Assembly: GCA_029624735.1 (NCBI GenBank) | Contig: JARSSM010000022.1 | Location: 186,001 to 250,000 of the forward strand | DNA from: Defluviicoccus sp. | GTDB lineage: Bacteria; Pseudomonadota; Alphaproteobacteria; Rhodospirillales; Defluviicoccaceae | Direction: 5' to 3' | DNA: 64,000 nucleotides | Part shown: piece by piece, positions 36,794 to 46,268 of the stretch | Numbering within the stretch: position 1 is the first letter of the stretch | Layout: each line of letters begins with the position of its first letter | The notes under the pieces: generated by a model | The model's database searches: none | Told to the model about the DNA's origin: nothing | The model's input: the letters and a program-made list of their open reading frames with translations, nothing else | Made by a program: the position numbers and the translations under genes

Positions 36794-37903
36794 ATGAGGA
36801 AACTGTGTTCAGTCATGCTGGCAGCTGCCGGCATTATGATCGCGGGCACGCAATACAGCCATGCCGACGCCGTGATCGCAACCGTCGGTCCAATGACGGG
36901 CTCTGATGCCGCATTTGGTGCCCAGATGCGGGCCGGTTTCGAGCAGGCGGTGGCCGATCTCAACGCTGCCGGCGGCGTCTTGGGTCAGAAGCTGGTCGGT
37001 GAGGTCGGCGACGACGCTTGCGATTCCAAGCAAGCCGTGGCGGTTGCCAATCAAATGGCGGGCAAAGGAGTGAAGCTGGTTGCCGGGCATTTCTGCTCCG
37101 GCTCTTCGATTCCGGCCTCGGATGTCTATGCCGAGGAGAAGGTGATTCAGATCTCGCCCGGTTCAACCAACCCGAAGCTGACTGAACAGGGAAAAAGCAA
37201 CGTCTTCCGCGTCTGCGGCCGCGACGATCAGCAAGGTGCTGTCGCTGGTGATTTCATCGCGCAGCATTACAAGGGCAAAAAGGTAGCGATCGTCCATGAC
37301 AAGACCCAGTACGGACAGGGCCTTGCAGACGAAACAAAGAAGCAGTTAAACAAGCTTGGTGTTCAAGAGGTCCTCTTCGAGTCGATCAATCGCGGCGAGA
37401 AGGACTTCACAGCCCTCGTCAGCAAGCTTAAGGGGGCCAATGTTGACCTGTTGTACTTCGGCGGATACTATGTCGAGGCAGGTCTGATCGTGCGCCAGAT
37501 GCGGGATCAGGGCATGGATACGATCCTGATGGCCGGCGATGCGCTGGTCACCGACGAGTATTGGGCCATCACCGGCAAACTCGGCGAGGGCACGCTGATG
37601 ACCTTCAGCCCCGATCCGCGCAAGAACCCGGTCGCGGTGCCGGTGGTGGAGAAGTTCCGCGCCAAGGGGATCGAGCCTGAAGGCTACACGCTTTACACCT
37701 ACGGCGCAGTTCAGGCGTGGGCGCAGGCCGCCGCTCAGGCAAAGTCGCTCGATTCCGACAAGGTCGTTGCCGCGCTGCGTTCAGGAACCTTCGATACGGT
37801 GCTCGGCAAGATCGGCTTTGACGCGAAGGGCGACGTCACGGCGCCCGGGTATGTCGTCTACGTCTGGAAGGACGGCAAGTACGACTACGTTTCCAGCAAA
37901 TAG
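36794..37903 (+). CDS. livK: Branched-chain amino acid-binding protein LivK/J
   Basis: 369 residues from ATG 36794 with AGAGG upstream. Signal peptide MRKLCSVMLAAAGIMIAG..SHA, cleavage likely before DAVIATVGPMTG. Type I periplasmic-binding fold: GSDAAFGAQMRAGFEQAVADLN, GDDACDSKQAVAVANQM and AGHFCSGSSIPASDVY, with Ser/Thr residues that bind the amino-acid backbone. Scavenges Leu/Ile/Val or related amino acids for LivHMGF. A strong terminator follows. Confidence 0.95.
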   Translation: MRKLCSVMLAAAGIMIAGTQYSHADAVIATVGPMTGSDAAFGAQMRAGFEQAVADLNAAGGVLGQKLVGEVGDDACDSKQAVAVANQMAGKGVKLVAGHFCSGSSIPASDVYAEEKVIQISPGSTNPKLTEQGKSNVFRVCGRDDQQGAVAGDFIAQHYKGKKVAIVHDKTQYGQGLADETKKQLNKLGVQEVLFESINRGEKDFTALVSKLKGANVDLLYFGGYYVEAGLIVRQMRDQGMDTILMAGDALVTDEYWAITGKLGEGTLMTFSPDPRKNPVAVPVVEKFRAKGIEPEGYTLYTYGAVQAWAQAAAQAKSLDSDKVVAALRSGTFDTVLGKIGFDAKGDVTAPGYVVYVWKDGKYDYVSSK

Positions 37904-37951
37904 TCCCCCTCGGGCGCCTTGCGGCGCCGGTTGACTGTGCATGACAACAAC

Positions 37952-37990
37952 AACCCGGCAAGATGTCCATCTTGCCGGGTTGTTTCGTTT
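37952..37990. terminator. Strong, probably bidirectional, Rho-independent terminator
   Basis: Perfect 14-bp stem AACCCGGCAAGATG (37952-37965) / CATCTTGCCGGGTT (37968-37981) with a 2-base centre, followed on the plus strand by GTTTCGTTTT. It separates livK from the convergent mucR and can serve both, though the minus-strand tail (GTTGTTGTTG) is poorer. Confidence 0.85.
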
Positions 37991-38048
37991 TCGGGTGAGG
38001 CAGCTGCGCCGCTGAGGCCGCGAGCTGCAGCGGTTAACCCGCCGCGCC

Positions 38049-38468
38049 CTAGCCGGCCTTGCGACCGAGGCCGATCTTCTTGGCGAAATCCGAGCGCTGC
38101 CGGGCGTAATTCGGGGCGACCATCGGATAGTCCGGCGGCAAATTCCACTTCGCGCGGTACTCCTCGGGCGACATGTTGTAGGTCGTCCGCAGGTGGCGCT
38201 TCAGCATCTTCAGCTTCTTGCCGTCCTCAAGACAAACGATGTATTCGGGCGTCACGGACTTGCGCACGTTGACCGCTGGCTTCGGTGCCTCAACCGGGAC
38301 CTCTTCAGGCGGGAGGTCCAGAGTCAAAAGCGAAGTATAAACGCTGTTGATGATATCCGGAAGCTGCCCAGTCGAAACCTGGTTGTTGCCGACATAAGCG
38401 GCAACGACATCCACGGCCATCCTGAGCACATCATCACGGGATACTTTTTCGTTCGCTCTCTCGGTCAT
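38049..38468 (-). CDS. mucR: MucR/Ros family transcriptional regulator
   Basis: 139 residues. MucR family: N-terminal helices for oligomerisation (MAVDVVAAYVGNNQVSTGQLPDIINSVYTSLLTL) and the prokaryotic zinc finger with one clear cysteine and histidine: YIVCLEDGKKLKMLKRHLRTTYNMSPEEYRAKW. Members bind AT-rich DNA like H-NS and control exopolysaccharide, motility and cell-cycle genes in alphaproteobacteria. It could regulate the envelope-glycan locus in this window, but only as inference. The AT-rich tract just upstream of the gene (38540-38555) is a possible autoregulation site. Confidence 0.95.
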   Translation of the reverse strand: MTERANEKVSRDDVLRMAVDVVAAYVGNNQVSTGQLPDIINSVYTSLLTLDLPPEEVPVEAPKPAVNVRKSVTPEYIVCLEDGKKLKMLKRHLRTTYNMSPEEYRAKWNLPPDYPMVAPNYARQRSDFAKKIGLGRKAG

Positions 38469-38907
38469 CGAGTTCTCGTCCGGAAATACGTTGAATGCAA
38501 AGCGCGGTTCTTAAACACCCTGCTGGAACGCCATGTCAATGGAAAAAAAATATAAGCAGCGGTCTTCCTTTGAGTGTGCCTTGGAAGCATCAACAGAAGA
38601 CTTAAGCCCTTCCCGGCCTCATCAGCCGAGAGTGATCGAGGCACAGTTGTTGGAAGTGAATGCAGGAAGCCGGGGCGGCACCCGAAGTCCGCGCGGCAGC
38701 GGTCACCGGTGCGTGGCCTTCCTGGCCGTGATTGCGATCCTGGCGGCCATCCCTTGGAACCGATCGTTCGCCCGACTTTTTGTGCCGCTCTGGCCAAGGA
38801 TGGCGAGATGTGGTACACGGCACGCCGGCAAACCGAGGACCGCCCCACCGCCGATCGGTGGCGAGCGCGACCGGAATTAGCCAGCAAGAGACCCAGCGCG
38901 GGTGACC
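38469..38907. other. Long intergenic region between mucR and rpiB
   Basis: About 440 bp between divergent genes. It holds an A-tract at 38541-38555 next to the mucR promoter and otherwise GC-rich sequence. A 115-codon plus-strand frame (38533-38880) is present, but its composition and lack of RBS do not support a gene. No RNA gene recognised. Confidence 0.5.
38511..38539 (-). promoter_or_regulatory. Candidate mucR promoter
   Basis: On the minus strand TTGACA (38539-38534), 17-bp spacer, GTTTAA (38516-38511), about 43 bp before the mucR ATG. The -35 is perfect, the -10 poor. Confidence 0.35.
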
Positions 38908-39351
38908 ATGACACACGAGCCGATCGCTATCGCCAGCGATCACGCCGGCTACGAGCTGAAATTGCTGCTCAAGCACGAGCTTGAAGCGATCAACCGGCCC
39001 GTGGTCGATCTCGGCGCCAACGGCACCGAGCCAATTGACTATCCCGATATTGGCTTTGCGCTCGCCAATGCGTTGCGCGAGGGACGTGCCAAGCGGGGGG
39101 TGCTGATCTGCGGCAGCGGGATCGGCGTCAGCATCGCCGCCAACCGCTATGCCGAGATCCGCGCCGCACTGGTGCACGATGCGCTGGGGGCGCGACTAGC
39201 GCGCCAGCATAACGACGCCAATGTCATTTGCTTCGGCGGTCGCATGATCGGCGCCGAAGTCGCGCGGGACTGCCTGCGCGTTTTCCTGGAAACAGAGTTT
39301 GAGGGCGGCCGTCACCGCCAACGGGTGGACAAACTCGCCAAGCCGACGTGA
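38908..39351 (+). CDS. rpiB: Ribose-5-phosphate isomerase B
   Basis: 147 residues from ATG 38908 (GTG 38902 two codons earlier). RpiB/LacAB family: IAIASDHAGYELK, DLGANGTEPIDYPDIG, LICGSGIGVSIAANR with the catalytic cysteine, and ARQHNDANVICFGGRMIG. Interconverts ribose-5-P and ribulose-5-P. Followed after 36 bp by glyA; the rpiB-glyA-nrdR order is common in alphaproteobacteria. Confidence 0.95.
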   Translation: MTHEPIAIASDHAGYELKLLLKHELEAINRPVVDLGANGTEPIDYPDIGFALANALREGRAKRGVLICGSGIGVSIAANRYAEIRAALVHDALGARLARQHNDANVICFGGRMIGAEVARDCLRVFLETEFEGGRHRQRVDKLAKPT

Positions 39352-39387
39352 ACACCGCAATTCAACAAGCAAGAGAGCAAGTTGCCC

Positions 39388-40695
39388 ATGTCTCGTGCCC
39401 TTTCGACCGCGCCTGTGCCCAACGCCTATCGCTTCTTTGAGACCCCGCTCGCCGAGACCGATCCGGCGATCGCGGCGGCCATTCGCGGCGAACTGAAGCG
39501 CGAGCAGGAGCACATCGAGCTGATCGCGTCGGAGAACTACGTCTCGCGGGCCGTCCTCGAAGCCCAGGGCTCGGTGATGACCAACAAGTATGCCGAGGGC
39601 TATCCCGGCCGGCGCTATTACGGCGGCTGCGAGCATGTCGATATCGGCGAGCGACTGGCGATCGAGCGGGCGTGCGCCTTGTTCGACTGCAGCTATGCGA
39701 ACGTCCAGCCACACTCCGGTGCGCAGGCCAACGGCGCCGTCTTCATGGCACTCCTGAAGCCGGGCGAAACACTGATGGGGATGTCGCTGGCGGCAGGCGG
39801 CCATTTGACCCACGGCGCGGCACCGGCGCAAAGCGGCAAGTGGTTTCGCGCTGTTCAGTATGGGGTGCGCCGCCAGGACGGCATCATCGATTACGAAGAA
39901 GTCGAGCGGCTGGCACGCGAGCACATGCCGAAGCTGATCATCGCCGGCGGCTCGGCCTACTCGCGCATCATCGATTTTGCCGCTTTCCGCCGCATTGCCG
40001 ATGCCGTCGGCGCATACCTGATGGTGGACATGGCGCACTTTGCCGGCCTCGTCGCGGCCGGTGTGCACCCGAGTCCGTTTCCGCATGCGCACGTCGTCAC
40101 CACCACGACCCACAAGACCCTGCGCGGGCCGCGCGGTGGCATGATCCTCAGTCAGGATGAGGACCTCGGCAAGAAAATCAACGCTGGCGTCTTTCCGGGC
40201 CTGCAGGGCGGGCCGCTGATGCACGTCGTCGCGGCCAAGGCGGTGGCCTTCGGCGAGGCGCTGCGGCCCGAGTTCCGCGACTATGCCGGCGCCATTGTGG
40301 GCAACGCCAAGGAACTGGCGGCGACGCTCAACGGACGCGGGTTCGACATCGTTTCCGGCGGTACCGACACGCACCTGATGCTGGTCGACCTGCGCAGCCG
40401 AGACCTGACCGGCAAGGCCGCGGAGGAAAGCCTGGGCCGCGCCTACCTGACCTGCAACAAGAACGGCATTCCCTTCGACAGCCAGAAGCCGACGATCACG
40501 TCAGGGATCCGGCTGGGAACGCCGGCCGGCACGACGCGCGGGTTCGGCACGCGGGAATTCCGCCGCGTCGGCGAACTGATTGCCGACGTCCTCGCGGGGC
40601 TGGCAACGCGGCCCGATGACAACACCGAGGCTGAGAATGCGGCGCGCGCGGAGGTGCTCGATCTGTGCCGGCGCTTTCCGATCTATCCAAGCTGA
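39388..40695 (+). CDS. glyA: Serine hydroxymethyltransferase
   Basis: 435 residues from ATG 39388. PLP enzyme making glycine and methylene-THF from serine. Motifs: [54 protein letters not shown], and the PLP lysine in [16 protein letters not shown]. Full length. No glycine riboswitch is visible upstream. Confidence 0.97.
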   Translation: MSRALSTAPVPNAYRFFETPLAETDPAIAAAIRGELKREQEHIELIASENYVSRAVLEAQGSVMTNKYAEGYPGRRYYGGCEHVDIGERLAIERACALFDCSYANVQPHSGAQANGAVFMALLKPGETLMGMSLAAGGHLTHGAAPAQSGKWFRAVQYGVRRQDGIIDYEEVERLAREHMPKLIIAGGSAYSRIIDFAAFRRIADAVGAYLMVDMAHFAGLVAAGVHPSPFPHAHVVTTTTHKTLRGPRGGMILSQDEDLGKKINAGVFPGLQGGPLMHVVAAKAVAFGEALRPEFRDYAGAIVGNAKELAATLNGRGFDIVSGGTDTHLMLVDLRSRDLTGKAAEESLGRAYLTCNKNGIPFDSQKPTITSGIRLGTPAGTTRGFGTREFRRVGELIADVLAGLATRPDDNTEAENAARAEVLDLCRRFPIYPS

Positions 40696-40764
40696 TTGGC
40701 CGAGCTGTTGGGGAGAGCTGGGACCAAGCGGCACTTATAAGCGAGTGGCGAGGAAAAAAACGCG

Positions 40765-41229
40765 ATGCGCTGCCCCTTCTGCGGTCACGACGATACCCAG
40801 GTCAAGGACTCCCGGCCAACGGATGACCACGCGGCAATTCGCCGTCGCCGCTACTGTCCCGCCTGCGGCGCGCGCTGGACAACCTTCGAGCGGGTCTACC
40901 TGCGCGAACTGACGGTGGTAAAGAAGAACGGCGACAAGGCGCCGTTCGATCGCGAGAAGCTGTCGCGCTCGCTCAAGATCGCGCTGCGCAAGCGGCCTGT
41001 GGACGACGAGCGGATCGAACGCATCGTCAACAGCATCCAGCGCCGGCTGGAGACGCTGGGCGAGGCGGAGATTCCGTCCAAGGTCATCGGCGAAATGGCG
41101 ATGGAACAGCTGGCACAGCTCGACCAGGTCGCGTATGTGCGGTTCGCGTCGGTCTACCGCAATTTCCGCGAGGCAAAGGACTTCGAGCAGTTTGTGGAAA
41201 ACCTCGGTGACCGAGGCTCCGCATCCTGA
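40765..41229 (+). CDS. nrdR: Transcriptional repressor NrdR
   Basis: 154 residues. Zinc ribbon [18 protein letters not shown]...[14 protein letters not shown], followed by the ATP-cone ([20 protein letters not shown]). Represses ribonucleotide reductase genes according to ATP/dATP. Its position as first gene of the riboflavin operon is conserved in many proteobacteria. Confidence 0.97.
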   Translation: MRCPFCGHDDTQVKDSRPTDDHAAIRRRRYCPACGARWTTFERVYLRELTVVKKNGDKAPFDREKLSRSLKIALRKRPVDDERIERIVNSIQRRLETLGEAEIPSKVIGEMAMEQLAQLDQVAYVRFASVYRNFREAKDFEQFVENLGDRGSAS

Positions 41230-42388
41230 AGCCGCATCTCCAGCTGCCGCGGCCAATCCGACCGACGATCTGAGCTTCATGGCCCTGGCGCTGCGGCTGG
41301 CGCAGCGCGCACTCGGCTCCGTCTGGCCCAATCCTGCGGTCGGCTGCGTACTGGTCCGCGCGGGCGTCATCGTCGGCCGCGGGTGGACGCAGGCCGGCGG
41401 CAGGCCGCATGCCGAAACGGTTGCCCTCAGCCGGGCCGGCGCGGCCGCTGCGGGAGCGACGGCGTACGTGAGCCTGGAGCCGTGCGCCCATTTTGGCGTG
41501 ACGCCGCCATGCACCGATGCCCTGATCGCGGCCGGTGTCGCCCGTGTCGTCGTCGCGATCGAAGATCCCGACCCGCGTGTTTGCGGGCAGGGGATCCGGC
41601 GCCTGCGCGAGGCCGGAATCGCGGTCACGACCGGCGTGCTGGCGGCGGCGGCGGCGCGCCTGAACCGTGGCTTCTTGTTGAAGGTCGAAGCGAACCGGCC
41701 GTTGTTCACCCTCAAAGCGGCGACCAGCCTCGACGGCCGGATCGCGACGCGGACGGGTGATAGCCACTGGATCACTGGCGAAGCGGCACGTCGCGCCGGC
41801 CACGGCCTGCGCGCCTGCCACGACGGCATCCTGGTCGGCATCAACACGGTAATTGCCGACGATCCGGCGCTCGACTGCCGGCTGCCGGGGATGGCTGGGC
41901 GCTCGCCGGTCCCCATCATCGCCGATAGCACGCTGCGCCTGCCGGCCGCGGCGCGGGTCGTCGAGCGGGCGCGTGAACGGCCGTGCTGGGTAATGCTGAC
42001 GGATCGCGCAGCCCTGGACAAACGCCGCCTTCTGGAAGAGAAGGGGGTGCGGCTGATCGAGGTCGAAAGCGACCGCGATGGCAGGCCGGCGCCGAACGCC
42101 ATGGCAGCGGCGCTTGCCGGGCTTGGCTTGACGCGGGTACTGATCGAGGGCGGCGGGACCATCGCGGCCGCCTTCCTTGCCGCCGGTCTGATCGACCAGG
42201 TGGCCTGGTTCCACGCGCCGCTACTGATTGGCGGTGACGGCCGCGCCAGCCTTTCGCCGTTCGGGATTGAGCGGCTGGCGGACGCGCCGCGGTTATTGCC
42301 ACGGGAAACGCGGGCGGTGGGGGGCGACCGTTTCAGCTGCTTCGACAGCTCAGGTGACGAGGACAAAGCGTGTTTACCGGAATTGTGA
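41207..42388 (+). CDS. ribD: Bifunctional riboflavin deaminase/reductase RibD
   Basis: 393 residues from GTG 41207 (overlaps nrdR by 23 bp); ATG 41279 ([13 protein letters not shown]) would match E. coli RibD more tightly. N-terminal deaminase with zinc site PHAETVAL and [12 protein letters not shown]-terminal reductase with [20 protein letters not shown] and [12 protein letters not shown]. Catalyses the second and third steps of riboflavin synthesis. Confidence 0.95.
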   Translation: MTEAPHPEAASPAAAANPTDDLSFMALALRLAQRALGSVWPNPAVGCVLVRAGVIVGRGWTQAGGRPHAETVALSRAGAAAAGATAYVSLEPCAHFGVTPPCTDALIAAGVARVVVAIEDPDPRVCGQGIRRLREAGIAVTTGVLAAAAARLNRGFLLKVEANRPLFTLKAATSLDGRIATRTGDSHWITGEAARRAGHGLRACHDGILVGINTVIADDPALDCRLPGMAGRSPVPIIADSTLRLPAAARVVERARERPCWVMLTDRAALDKRRLLEEKGVRLIEVESDRDGRPAPNAMAAALAGLGLTRVLIEGGGTIAAAFLAAGLIDQVAWFHAPLLIGGDGRASLSPFGIERLADAPRLLPRETRAVGGDRFSCFDSSGDEDKACLPEL

Positions 42389-42957
42389 GTGACATCGGCA
42401 CGGTGCGGGCGCTGGAGCGGCCGGGCGATCTGCGGCTGACCATCGCCACCGCCTACGATCCGGCGTCGATCGCGCTTGGTGCCTCGATCGCCTGCTCCGG
42501 CGTCTGCCTGACGGTGATTGCGGTCGCGGCAGATACGTTTACGGTCTCGGCTTCGGCGGAAACGCTTGCCTGCACCACCCTTGGCGACTGGCGCGTCGGC
42601 CAGCGCGTCAACCTCGAGCGCGCGCTCCGCGTCGGCGACGAACTCGGCGGGCACTTCGTGTTCGGCCATGTCGATGCGGTTGCGACCGTCCACTCAGTCG
42701 CGCCGGAGGGCGAGTCGCGACGGATCGTCTTTGAAGCCCCGGCGGCGTTGGCGCGCTATTTCGCGCCGAAAGGCTCGGTCGCCCTTGACGGCGTTTCGCT
42801 CACCATCAATGAGGTCGAAGGTGCGCGCTTCGGCGTCAATCTCATTCCGCATACCCTCACCGCCACCACGTTCGGTCAGGCGCAGCCGGGGGATCGCGTC
42901 AACCTGGAAATCGACATGCTCGCACGGTATGTTGCGCGCCTTTTTGAGAAGCCATGA
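42370..42957 (+). CDS. ribE: Riboflavin synthase, alpha subunit
   Basis: 195 residues from GTG 42370, overlapping ribD by 19 bp. Two lumazine-binding repeats, beginning [15 protein letters not shown] and MFGHVDAV-like FVFGHVDAVATV; GASIACSGVCLTV and KGSVALDGVSLTIN are the paired substrate motifs. Makes riboflavin from two 6,7-dimethyl-8-ribityllumazines. Confidence 0.95.
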   Translation: MFTGIVSDIGTVRALERPGDLRLTIATAYDPASIALGASIACSGVCLTVIAVAADTFTVSASAETLACTTLGDWRVGQRVNLERALRVGDELGGHFVFGHVDAVATVHSVAPEGESRRIVFEAPAALARYFAPKGSVALDGVSLTINEVEGARFGVNLIPHTLTATTFGQAQPGDRVNLEIDMLARYVARLFEKP

Positions 42958-44093
42958 CACCCGAAGGATCCGCCAGTGGGGCAACGGTGACGCGCTCGGA
43001 GCAGTTCTCGGCGATCGAAGCCATCATCGAGGATGCACGCAACGGCCGCATGTTCATCCTCGTCGATGACGAGAACCGCGAGAACGAGGGCGATCTCGTC
43101 ATCCCGGCGCACATGTGCACGCCGGAAGCGATCAACTTCATGGCCCGTTATGGCCGCGGCCTGATCTGCTTGGCACTCAGCCGCGAGCGCGTCAGTCACC
43201 TCAAGCTGCCGCTGATGCCGCGCCGCCACGAATCCCGGCACGAAACGGCGTTTACCGTTTCGATTGAAGCGCGCGAGGGGGTCACCACCGGGATCTCGGC
43301 CTCGGACCGTGCCCGCACCGTCATGGTGGCGATCGATCCGGCCAAGGGCCCGGGCGACATCGTCTCGCCCGGCCATGTCTTTCCACTGGAAGCACGCGAC
43401 GGCGGCGTTCTCGTGCGTGCCGGACACACCGAAGCCGCGGTCGACATCGCCCGGCTTGCCGGCCTCAATCCGTCAGGCGTCATCTGCGAGATCATGAACG
43501 ATGATGGCACCATGGCGCGCACGCCGGACCTCTTGCGCTTCGCTGAACGGCACCGCTTGAAGATCGCCACGATCGCCGATCTGATCGCCTACCGTTTGCG
43601 CCACGACCGGATCATCGACCGGATCTTGCACACGCCGTTCGTGAGCTCGAATGGCGGGGCATTCGAGCTGTTCATTTATGTCAACCGGGTCGCCTATGCC
43701 GAGCATCTTGCGCTCGTCAAAGGTGACATCAGCCGCGACGGCCCCGTGCTCGTGCGCATGCACGCGCTGAACATCCTCGACGATGTCCTCGGTGATACCC
43801 ACGAGGGCAAGGCCGGCGAACTGCAAAAGGCGATGCAGATCATCGCTGCCGAGGGCCGGGGCGTCATCGTCCTGATCCGCGAGCCGCACCGGTCCAGCCT
43901 CTCGGAGCGGGTTCGCGCCCGGGTCGAAGGGAACGACGACGGCACCCCGCAGCTGCGCGACTATGGCGTCGGTGCGCAGATCCTGTTAGATCTCGGTGTC
44001 AAGGAAATGACACTTTTGTCCAACAGCCAGCGGACCATCATCGGTCTGGAAGGCTACGGTTTGGCCATTGCCGGCCGTCGTTCAATCGACTGA
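42954..44093 (+). CDS. ribB: RibBA-like protein: active DHBP synthase domain, degenerate GTP cyclohydrolase II domain
   Basis: 379 residues. RibB half (about 1-215) is complete: DDENRENEGDLV (residues 38-49), RRHESRHETAFTVSIEAREGVTTGISASDR, HVFPLEARDGGVLVRAGHTEAAVDI. It makes 3,4-dihydroxybutanone 4-phosphate. The RibA half keeps the fold (LVRMHALNILDDVLGD, AAEGRGVIVLIRE) but lacks the zinc cysteines of C-x10-C-x-C, replaced by non-cysteine residues, so GTP cyclohydrolase II activity is unlikely. ATGA-type overlap with ribE. Confidence 0.93.
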   Translation: MTPEGSASGATVTRSEQFSAIEAIIEDARNGRMFILVDDENRENEGDLVIPAHMCTPEAINFMARYGRGLICLALSRERVSHLKLPLMPRRHESRHETAFTVSIEAREGVTTGISASDRARTVMVAIDPAKGPGDIVSPGHVFPLEARDGGVLVRAGHTEAAVDIARLAGLNPSGVICEIMNDDGTMARTPDLLRFAERHRLKIATIADLIAYRLRHDRIIDRILHTPFVSSNGGAFELFIYVNRVAYAEHLALVKGDISRDGPVLVRMHALNILDDVLGDTHEGKAGELQKAMQIIAAEGRGVIVLIREPHRSSLSERVRARVEGNDDGTPQLRDYGVGAQILLDLGVKEMTLLSNSQRTIIGLEGYGLAIAGRRSID

Positions 44094-44096
44094 CGC

Positions 44097-44555
44097 ATGA
44101 GCACCTCGCCCACTGTCCTGATCGTCGAAGCGCGGTTTTACCCGGAGATTGCCGACCAGATGGCTGCCGGCGCCACCGCTGTGCTGGATGCAGCCGGGGT
44201 CGCGTGGGTGCGCGAAGCGGTGCCGGGGTGCTTCGAGCTGCCGGCAGCGATCCGGTATGCGGTCACAGGCGCGAGCCGAGCGCAGGCACCTCGGTTCGCG
44301 GGCTTCATCGCGCTTGGATGCGTCATTAAAGGCGAGACGGACCATTACGAGCACATCTGCCGCGAGGCGTGCCGCGGGCTAATGGACCTGAGCGTGCAGC
44401 ACGAGATCGCCCTCGGTTTTGGCGTACTGACCTGCCAATCCTACGAACAGGCGTGGGTACGCGCGGCCGTCGCGCAGAAGAACAAGGGTGCGGACGCGGC
44501 AAACGCATGCGTTCGCATGATGGCGCTGCAACGCCAGTTGCGCGGATCCGCTTGA
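44097..44555 (+). CDS. ribH: 6,7-dimethyl-8-ribityllumazine synthase
   Basis: 152 residues. VLIVEARFYPEIADQM start, VPGCFELPAAIRYA, LGCVIKGETDHYEHICREA with the catalytic histidine, then GFGVLTCQSYEQAWVRA. Penultimate step of riboflavin synthesis; forms icosahedral or decameric shells in relatives. Three bases after ribBA and 11 before nusB. Confidence 0.95.
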   Translation: MSTSPTVLIVEARFYPEIADQMAAGATAVLDAAGVAWVREAVPGCFELPAAIRYAVTGASRAQAPRFAGFIALGCVIKGETDHYEHICREACRGLMDLSVQHEIALGFGVLTCQSYEQAWVRAAVAQKNKGADAANACVRMMALQRQLRGSA

Positions 44556-44566
44556 AGGATAAACGA

Positions 44567-45055
44567 ATGCCACCTCCAGCCGGCCGCCGGCGGACTGCGG
44601 CCAGGCTCGCGGCGGTTCAGGCGCTTTACCAGATGGATTTGACCGGCGCGGCGCCGGAAATCGTGATCCGCGATGTTCTGCAGGCGGAGCGAGCCCAGCC
44701 GGCCGGCGAGAAGGGCGGGCTCCCGGCTCCGGATCCTTCGACCGTCAGCCGGCTCGTCAGCGGTGTTGCGGAAAATCTCGAACTGCTCGATCGGCATCTT
44801 GCCACCGCGCTCAGTGGCGATCTGATGCTCGACCGGCTCGAAGTGCTGTTGCGGGCGATCCTGCGTGCCGGCGCCTACGAGCTCCTGCTGCGCCCCGACA
44901 TTCCCTTGAAGGTGATCATCAACGAGTACGTCGATCTCGCCCATGCCTTCTTCGCCGAGCGAGAGCCGCCGCTGGTGAACGCCGTGCTCGACCGTCTGGC
45001 TGCAGCGCGGCGGGCAGACGAAGAGCCGGCGTCGAAAGCCGTCAACGGAGCCTGA
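44567..45055 (+). CDS. nusB: Transcription antitermination protein NusB
   Basis: 162 residues from ATG 44567 behind AAGGAT (the frame is open further upstream, inside ribH). NusB helical fold: RRTAARLAAVQALYQMDLTG, LLRAILRAGAYELLLRPDIPLKVIINEYVDLAHAF. Acts with NusE/NusG on rRNA antitermination. ribH-nusB-thiL order is conserved. Confidence 0.95.
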   Translation: MPPPAGRRRTAARLAAVQALYQMDLTGAAPEIVIRDVLQAERAQPAGEKGGLPAPDPSTVSRLVSGVAENLELLDRHLATALSGDLMLDRLEVLLRAILRAGAYELLLRPDIPLKVIINEYVDLAHAFFAEREPPLVNAVLDRLAAARRADEEPASKAVNGA

Positions 45056-45057
45056 GG

Positions 45058-46065
45058 GTGGACGAGTTCGCCCTCATCGCCCACTTCTTCGCACCGCTGG
45101 CAGCAGCCGAGCCCGGTGCATTCGGCCTGACCGACGACGCTGCCGTACTCGCGCTTGGTTCCGATCAGGCGTTGGTGGCAACGATCGACACCTTGGTCGA
45201 AGGCGTCCACTTCCGCGCCGAGGATCCGCCAGAGAGCGTCGGCGTCAAGCTGCTGGCGGTCAATCTTTCCGACTTGGCCGCCATGGCCGCCCGCCCCCGC
45301 GGTTATCTGCTGTCGCTCGCCCTGCCTGCCGCATGGGCAATGGACCGCCGCGAGGCTTGGCTTGGCGGTTTCGTTGCCGGACTGACAGCAGCGCAGGCAC
45401 AAGCCGGGGTCGATCTGGTCGGCGGCGATACCGTCGGCACGCCGGGGCCGCTGACGCTCACGGTAACCGCCCTCGGCACGGTTGCGCACGGCCAGGCCGT
45501 GCGCCGGGCGGGGGCGCAAGTGGGCGATGATGTGTACGTATCCGGCAGCATCGGCGATGCCACGCTCGGGCTGCTGCTGCTGCAGGGAAGGCTCGCGGGC
45601 GCTTCGGCAGCGGATGCCAGCCTCCTGATCGAGCGCTACCAGCGACCCACGCCGCGCCTCGGCGTCGGACACGGTCTGCGCGGTCTGGCGCACGCGGCAG
45701 CCGACGTTTCCGATGGCTTGATTGCCGATCTCGGCCATATCTGCCAAGCCTCTGGGGTCGGCGCAACGATCGAATCGCAGCGCATTCCGCTGTCCGCACC
45801 GGCCTCTGCCATTCTCAGGCGCGATCCGGATATGTTCATGGATCTGCTGCGTGGCGGCGACGACTACGAACTGGTGTTCACCGCGGCGCCGGAGCGCGCT
45901 GCCGATGTCGCCCGGCTGGCCGCCGCGACCGGCGTACCCCTCACCGCCATCGGGAAGATTGCCAGGACCCATATCGCCCAGGACGCGCATTCTGTGCGCG
46001 TCACGGATCCCTCAGGGCGAGACCTTGTGGTTGTCGGCTCCGGCGGCTACTGCCACTTTACATAG
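45058..46065 (+). CDS. thiL: Thiamine-monophosphate kinase
   Basis: 335 residues from GTG 45058. Motifs: MDEFALIAHFFAP, FGLTDDAAVLALG (metal and ATP), ATIDTLVEGVHF, VGVKLLAVNLSDLAAMAARP, GGDTVGTPGPLT, AADVSDGLIADLGHI. Forms thiamine pyrophosphate. Last gene of the nrdR-rib-nusB-thiL run. Confidence 0.95.
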   Translation: MDEFALIAHFFAPLAAAEPGAFGLTDDAAVLALGSDQALVATIDTLVEGVHFRAEDPPESVGVKLLAVNLSDLAAMAARPRGYLLSLALPAAWAMDRREAWLGGFVAGLTAAQAQAGVDLVGGDTVGTPGPLTLTVTALGTVAHGQAVRRAGAQVGDDVYVSGSIGDATLGLLLLQGRLAGASAADASLLIERYQRPTPRLGVGHGLRGLAHAAADVSDGLIADLGHICQASGVGATIESQRIPLSAPASAILRRDPDMFMDLLRGGDDYELVFTAAPERAADVARLAAATGVPLTAIGKIARTHIAQDAHSVRVTDPSGRDLVVVGSGGYCHFT

Positions 46066-46268
46066 AACGCGCCGGGATTATCCGGCCCTTCCACCGCCGC
46101 TTCATACCCGCAAAACGCATTGCTGCAGCGCAACGCTGAAGGTTGCGTTATTCGGCGGCATCTGTCATTTTTTTCAGGTGGCTTTCTCGGTGGATAGCCG
46201 ACCAGACGCTCTGCGAGGAGGAGTCGGATCGCACCGCAGCTGCGTCGAACAACCAAGGGGCAATCCGG

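Noticed and set aside
38533-38880. 115-codon plus-strand frame between mucR and rpiB, with a hydrophobic segment
   Set aside because: No RBS, no recognisable family, start lies on the mucR promoter; coding not supported.
40696-42369. FMN riboswitch for the riboflavin genes
   Set aside because: Looked for the conserved RFN elements (AGGG...ACCGGCGGT...) before nrdR and ribD; none seen.
40735-42693. 652-codon minus-strand frame across nrdR, ribD and ribE
   Set aside because: Spans three well-supported genes on the opposite strand; low-complexity Arg/Ser/Ala sequence.
43800-44093. Sequencing error as the cause of the missing RibA cysteines
   Set aside because: The frame is continuous and the downstream RibA-like motifs remain aligned, and cysteine-less RibBA proteins are known, so divergence is more likely than error.
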